Assembly: GCA_016744395.1 (NCBI GenBank)
Contig: JADGEK010000014.1
Span: 8,546 to 66,209, forward strand
DNA: 57,664 nucleotides
Direction: 5' to 3'
Source: Gammaproteobacteria bacterium
GTDB taxonomy: Bacteria; Pseudomonadota; Gammaproteobacteria; GRL18
A model generated the notes under the pieces. It did not search any database. It worked only from the letters and a program-made list of their open reading frames with translations, and had not been told where the DNA came from. Positions 54,235-57,664 of this stretch are shown here, one piece after another. Both the position numbers and the translations under genes were made by a program. The first letter of the stretch is position 1. The number at the start of each line of letters is the position of its first letter.

Positions 54235-55389
54235 ATGAGTTTGGCTGCAATTCTGGAAACTGCATTAGCAGAAAGATCAATTCCTACTTTCGAAGTGACT
54301 GAGACTGAGCGAGTACATTCCTCTTCTCAACAATCACCTCTACATGAATCAATTACCGAAACTCGTTTAAAAGCGTTGTTAAAAGCCTTGCCTGCAGGAG
54401 TTATTGTATTAGATGGCAAAGGCTTGGTTCAAGAATGCAATCCAGCAGCCATTGAATTATTAGACGAACCATTGATTGGTCTTGCCTGGCGTTCGGTGAT
54501 TGATCGAGCTTTTGATCACAGTCGAGTCTCTGGTCAGGATTCGGTGACAAAGAAAGGTCAAATTGTCAGTATTTCAACTTGTCCTCTAGGAGAAGGTGTT
54601 CCAGGGCAAATTATTTTATTACAAGATGTTACTGAAAAACGTCAGTTACAGACAAAATATGATCAACAAAATCGATTGGCTTCCATGGGCCAAATGGCAG
54701 CACAATTAGCGCATCAAATCAGAACTCCTATTTCAGCAGCCTTGCTTTACGCCTCACACTTAAAATCGCCTCAATTAGATGATGAAAAACGCCTACGCTT
54801 TGCAGACAAAATATTGACACGTATTCAGAGTCTTGAACAATTGATTAATGACATGCTGTTGTTCTCAAAAAGTGGTATGGAAAACCGTGAAAGCATTTTA
54901 GTCGAACAGTTATTGAATGAACTCGAACAAAATATTGTTATCGAAGAAGATAAGCAAAATATTAATATTGTTTTTGAATACACGGCTAAGGAAGACTTCT
55001 ATATTTCAGGTAACCGAAATTTGTTAGTGAGTGGTTTAATTAATTTAGTGAATAATGCAGTTCATGCAGTAGATACGCAGCTTGGAAGTGTTTTTATTAA
55101 AGTGTCACAACCCATTAAAGGGGCGATTGATTTCAGTATTCATGACAATGGTATGGGAATTAATGCAGAGGACGTGAGCCAAATATTTGAGCCTTTTTAT
55201 ACAACAAAACAAAACGGTACTGGACTGGGCCTCGCAGTTGTAAAAGCTATAGCCAATGCTCATGAGGGTGAACTCTGGTTAGACAGTTCTTCTGCATCAG
55301 GTTGTGTTTTCAGGATGCGTATTCCAACCCAAATTCAATCCATATCGAAAAATAAAAGAATTGGTAGAATGGAGATATCAAAATGTTAA
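54235..55389 (+). CDS. fleS: Flagellar sensor kinase FleS
   Basis: A 384-residue soluble histidine kinase. A PAS domain (about 45-130, 'LPAGVIVLDGKGLVQECNPA'), the phospho-acceptor His160 in 'AAQLAHQIRTPISAALLYAS', and the ATPase motifs 'NLVNNAVHAVD', 'DNGMGI' and 'GTGLGLAVVKAI' are all present. No membrane segment, as expected for FleS. It phosphorylates FleR to switch on class III flagellar genes. The stop overlaps fleR by 7 nt. Confidence 0.94.
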   Translation: MSLAAILETALAERSIPTFEVTETERVHSSSQQSPLHESITETRLKALLKALPAGVIVLDGKGLVQECNPAAIELLDEPLIGLAWRSVIDRAFDHSRVSGQDSVTKKGQIVSISTCPLGEGVPGQIILLQDVTEKRQLQTKYDQQNRLASMGQMAAQLAHQIRTPISAALLYASHLKSPQLDDEKRLRFADKILTRIQSLEQLINDMLLFSKSGMENRESILVEQLLNELEQNIVIEEDKQNINIVFEYTAKEDFYISGNRNLLVSGLINLVNNAVHAVDTQLGSVFIKVSQPIKGAIDFSIHDNGMGINAEDVSQIFEPFYTTKQNGTGLGLAVVKAIANAHEGELWLDSSSASGCVFRMRIPTQIQSISKNKRIGRMEISKC

Positions 55390-56837
55390 CCACAAAGAAA
55401 ACAAATCCTCAGGCCCCTTTAATTTTGGTTGTTGAAGATGATGAGGCCTTACGTGAAGCACTGGTCGATACTCTGGATATGGGTGGTTATAATGTGCTTG
55501 AAGCCGATAATGGACGTTCAGCTTTGGATCATTTATCACAGGATGAATTTAAAGAAATTGATATTGTCATCAGCGATGTTCAGATGCCTAAGATGGATGG
55601 TCATCAATTACTCAAACAAATAAAGCGTCATTATGATATTCCTGTGTTATTAATGACCGCCTATGGCACGATTGGTAAAGCGATTGAAGCAATGAAAGAT
55701 GGGGCTGTTGATTATCTGGTGAAACCTTTTGAAGCTGAAGTTCTTGTTTCAGTGGTCAGTCGTTATGCAGGCAAGAGTGTTGATGATCATCAGATGATTG
55801 CCCAGTCTGCCAGTATGCAGAAAATTGCTCAATTATCCAGGCGAGTGGCGGCCAGTGATGCCACTGTTATGATTGGTGGTTCAAGTGGTACGGGAAAAGA
55901 AGTGTTAGCTCGCTATATTCATAATAATTCCAATCGAGCTGATAAACCTTTTGTGGCCATTAATTGCGCGGCCATTCCAGAAAATATGTTAGAAGCAACA
56001 CTCTTTGGTTATGAAAAAGGCGCTTTTACAGGAGCCTACAAAGCATCTGCAGGTAAGTTTGAACAAGCTCAAGGTGGTACTTTATTATTGGATGAAATTT
56101 CTGAAATGGATCTGGGCTTACAGGCAAAATTGTTGCGAGTCTTACAAGAAAAAGAAGTCGAACGCCTGGGAGGACAGGAGCTTATTCCTTTGGATGTTCG
56201 AGTTTTAGCAACCTCTAACCGAAATATGCACCAACAAGTGAAAGAAAATAAATTTCGCGAAGACTTGTTTTATCGCTTAAATGTTTTTCCCATTACAATT
56301 CCTGATTTGAAAGATAGGAAAGAAGATATTATTCCTCTTGTAGAGCATATCATTAATAAAATGGCCAAACAAAATGGCTGTGAAATTCCTCAATTGTCTC
56401 CAGAAGCAAAACACAAATTAATGAACCATGTCTGGCCTGGTAATATCCGTGAAATGGACAATGTTATCCAACGTGCTTTTATTTTGCATATTGATAATAT
56501 TATTACACCAGAAGACATGCCTATGGAAATGGCCTCTGAAGGATTTGCAGTGACAGATGACCCCCAATCTGCAGCTCAAGTCATGCAAACACCTAGTGAT
56601 GTAAAGGCTGAAACTGTGAATAGTTCCAAGTCATCTAAGAGTGGCTCAAATCTGAATGATGAACTACGTGGTCGAGAGTTTGACAAAATATTAGAAATAC
56701 TGCACTCCACGATGGGGAATCGCAAGATGGCTGCCGAGCAGTTAGGCATTAGCCAAAGGACTCTGAGATACAAGTTAGCCAAAATGCGGGATGGCGGGAT
56801 TGTCGTTCCAGGTGGTTTTGGCGCGAAAACTGCTTAA
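55383..56837 (+). CDS. fleR: Sigma-54 response regulator FleR
   Basis: A 484-residue response regulator. Receiver domain with acidic pair Glu18-Asp19-Asp20 and phospho-acceptor Asp65 in 'IVISDVQMPKMDG', and 'KPFE' Lys. AAA+ domain with Walker A variant GSSGTGKE (the usual Glu is Ser), GAFTGA and 'GGTLLLDEISEMDLGLQAKL'. C-terminal HTH 'MAAEQLGISQRTLRYKLAKM'. Activates hook-basal body class III genes such as fliE-fliF in Pseudomonas-type hierarchies. Overlaps fleS, so they are coupled. Confidence 0.95.
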   Translation: MLTTKKTNPQAPLILVVEDDEALREALVDTLDMGGYNVLEADNGRSALDHLSQDEFKEIDIVISDVQMPKMDGHQLLKQIKRHYDIPVLLMTAYGTIGKAIEAMKDGAVDYLVKPFEAEVLVSVVSRYAGKSVDDHQMIAQSASMQKIAQLSRRVAASDATVMIGGSSGTGKEVLARYIHNNSNRADKPFVAINCAAIPENMLEATLFGYEKGAFTGAYKASAGKFEQAQGGTLLLDEISEMDLGLQAKLLRVLQEKEVERLGGQELIPLDVRVLATSNRNMHQQVKENKFREDLFYRLNVFPITIPDLKDRKEDIIPLVEHIINKMAKQNGCEIPQLSPEAKHKLMNHVWPGNIREMDNVIQRAFILHIDNIITPEDMPMEMASEGFAVTDDPQSAAQVMQTPSDVKAETVNSSKSSKSGSNLNDELRGREFDKILEILHSTMGNRKMAAEQLGISQRTLRYKLAKMRDGGIVVPGGFGAKTA

Positions 56838-56917
56838 GTATGTATTGAATGTGGTAATTGAGCTAAAAGGTCCGATTTTTGACACTTTGAGCAATGGGTA
56901 AAAAAGGGGAATATTTT

Positions 56918-57274
56918 ATGAGTAATGATATTAATACTTCAAGCATGATGCTGAAAATGCGTTCCATGAGTGATATGGCTGCTTCTAAAGTCAGTCCTTT
57001 ACCAATTAATAATGAAGGTTTACCTGGAGTTAAAGGCTCAAATGAGCAAACGGTTGAATTTGGCAGTCTGTTGAAGTCCGCTTTGCAGCAAGTGAATAGT
57101 ATTCAGCAAACTTCTGCTGATTTAAGAAATGATTTTATTTCTGGAAAAGAAGGTGTCAATTTAGCTGAAGTGATGATTGCTTCTGAAAAATCCAGCGTTG
57201 CTTTTGGTGTGACACTTGAGATTAGAAATAAATTACTAAAGGCTTATCAAGAAGTCAAAACAATTCGGGTTTAA
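56918..57274 (+). CDS. fliE: Flagellar hook-basal body protein FliE
   Basis: A 118-residue FliE, the MS-ring/rod junction protein. 'EFGSLLKSALQQVNSIQQTS', 'AEVMIASEKSSVAFGVTLEI' and 'RNKLLKAYQEVKTIRV' are the conserved C-terminal part. I chose the ATG at 56918 with AGGGGA 7 nt ahead; the ATG at 56894 adds eight unconserved residues. It begins the fli basal-body operon, 33 nt before fliF. Confidence 0.93.
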   Translation: MSNDINTSSMMLKMRSMSDMAASKVSPLPINNEGLPGVKGSNEQTVEFGSLLKSALQQVNSIQQTSADLRNDFISGKEGVNLAEVMIASEKSSVAFGVTLEIRNKLLKAYQEVKTIRV

Positions 57275-57307
57275 TTAGTTTGTATGGGTTGAATGGAGTA
57301 GTGACAA

Positions 57308-57664
57308 ATGGCTGAAGAAGCACAAAATAAAAATTCAATGATGGCACTACAGAATATCAGTGAATATCCCTTATTGAGACAAGTTGGATTAATGGTAGGG
57401 CTGGCTGCCAGTGTTGCTTTAGGGGTTGCTATTGTTTTTTGGTCGCAGTCACCCGATTACACCACCTTATATGCAGAGTTACCTGATACTGAACTTTCAC
57501 AGGTGGCTGATGCATTAAAGCAAAGTAAGATTAAGTATAAAATCAGTGCAGGAAATATCATGGTGCCTGCCAATGATATGGAAAAAGCACGTATGCAGTT
57601 GGCTGCTCAAGGCCTGCCAAATATCAAACCAGAAGGTTTTGATATCTTAAATGAAGAACAAAGT
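57308..57664 (+). CDS. fliF: Flagellar MS-ring protein FliF (partial)
   Basis: The first 119 residues, open at the window edge. After a cytoplasmic start, a membrane segment runs about residues 26-45 ('VGLMVGLAASVALGVAIVFW'), followed by 'PDYTTLYAELPDTELSQVAD' and 'IMVPANDMEKARMQLAAQG', which are the FliF ring-building motif. FliF forms the MS ring that anchors the basal body. The rest lies outside the window. Confidence 0.94.
   Translation, partial: MAEEAQNKNSMMALQNISEYPLLRQVGLMVGLAASVALGVAIVFWSQSPDYTTLYAELPDTELSQVADALKQSKIKYKISAGNIMVPANDMEKARMQLAAQGLPNIKPEGFDILNEEQS

Noticed and set aside
56838-56917. Sigma-54 promoter for fliE (GG at 56869-56870 with GA 10 nt later)
   Set aside because: The -12 GC is GA, so the match is too weak to call, although fliE is a FleR-type target in related bacteria.

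Overview
The window looks like the polar-flagellum locus of an AT-rich, FleQ/FleS/FleR-type gammaproteobacterium. It holds flagellin, flaG, fliD, fliS and fliT, then fliW, fleQ, fleS and fleR, and the start of fliE-fliF. In front of them sits a surface-glycan and flagellin-modification region of about 36 kb. No rRNA, tRNA, CRISPR array or insertion sequence was seen. I would not name a genus from this sequence.

Region 1 (1-8.3 kb) is one giant gene for a 2764-residue protein made of about 345 octapeptides. These are ordered into a higher repeat of 17 octads (136 residues, 408 bp). Region 2 (8.4-25.6 kb, plus strand) starts with a TPR/O-GlcNAc-transferase-like protein. Sixteen genes follow: a CDP-hexose pathway (rfbF, rfbG, a 3,5-epimerase-like protein, a sugar C-methyltransferase and a reductase), glycosyltransferases, FkbM- and CmcI-type methyltransferases, two radical SAM proteins and an SMP-30-like protein. 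Region 3 (25.7-44.0 kb, minus strand, visibly more AT-rich) is a convergent set of 17 tightly packed genes. It runs from a 1354-residue Maf-type flagellin glycosyltransferase through an aminotransferase, WbqC, three Fe(II)/2-oxoglutarate-type oxygenases, four methyltransferase or methyltransferase-like proteins, a sulfotransferase and a pyruvyltransferase-family protein to a GT4 glycosyltransferase. Together these genes could build and transfer an elaborate methylated, possibly sulfated glycan onto the short flagellin beside them, and perhaps onto the giant Ser/Thr-rich repeat protein.

Region 4 (44.3-48.6 kb) has the filament genes with a good sigma-28 promoter before fliS and a fliW gene ending in a perfect-palindrome terminator. 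Region 5 (49.0-57.7 kb) has the regulatory cascade. fleQ lacks the usual N-terminal receiver-like domain. A previously unannotated integrated element of about 3.9 kb lies at the fleQ 3' end, bounded by 31-bp perfect direct repeats at 50112-50142 and 54037-54067. The inner repeat recreates the fleQ end. The element carries a frameshifted Arm-DNA-binding-domain protein with no recombinase catalytic domain, three small proteins and a YjjJ/HipA-like kinase with a fused helix-turn-helix. A sigma-54-type promoter (GG-N10-GC) just outside it can still drive fleSR.

The most unusual items are the 17-octad super-repeat next to an OGT-like enzyme, the internally duplicated Maf with a decayed second copy, a Rossmann 'YGAG/YGNG' module spread over five proteins, and the fleQ-targeting element.
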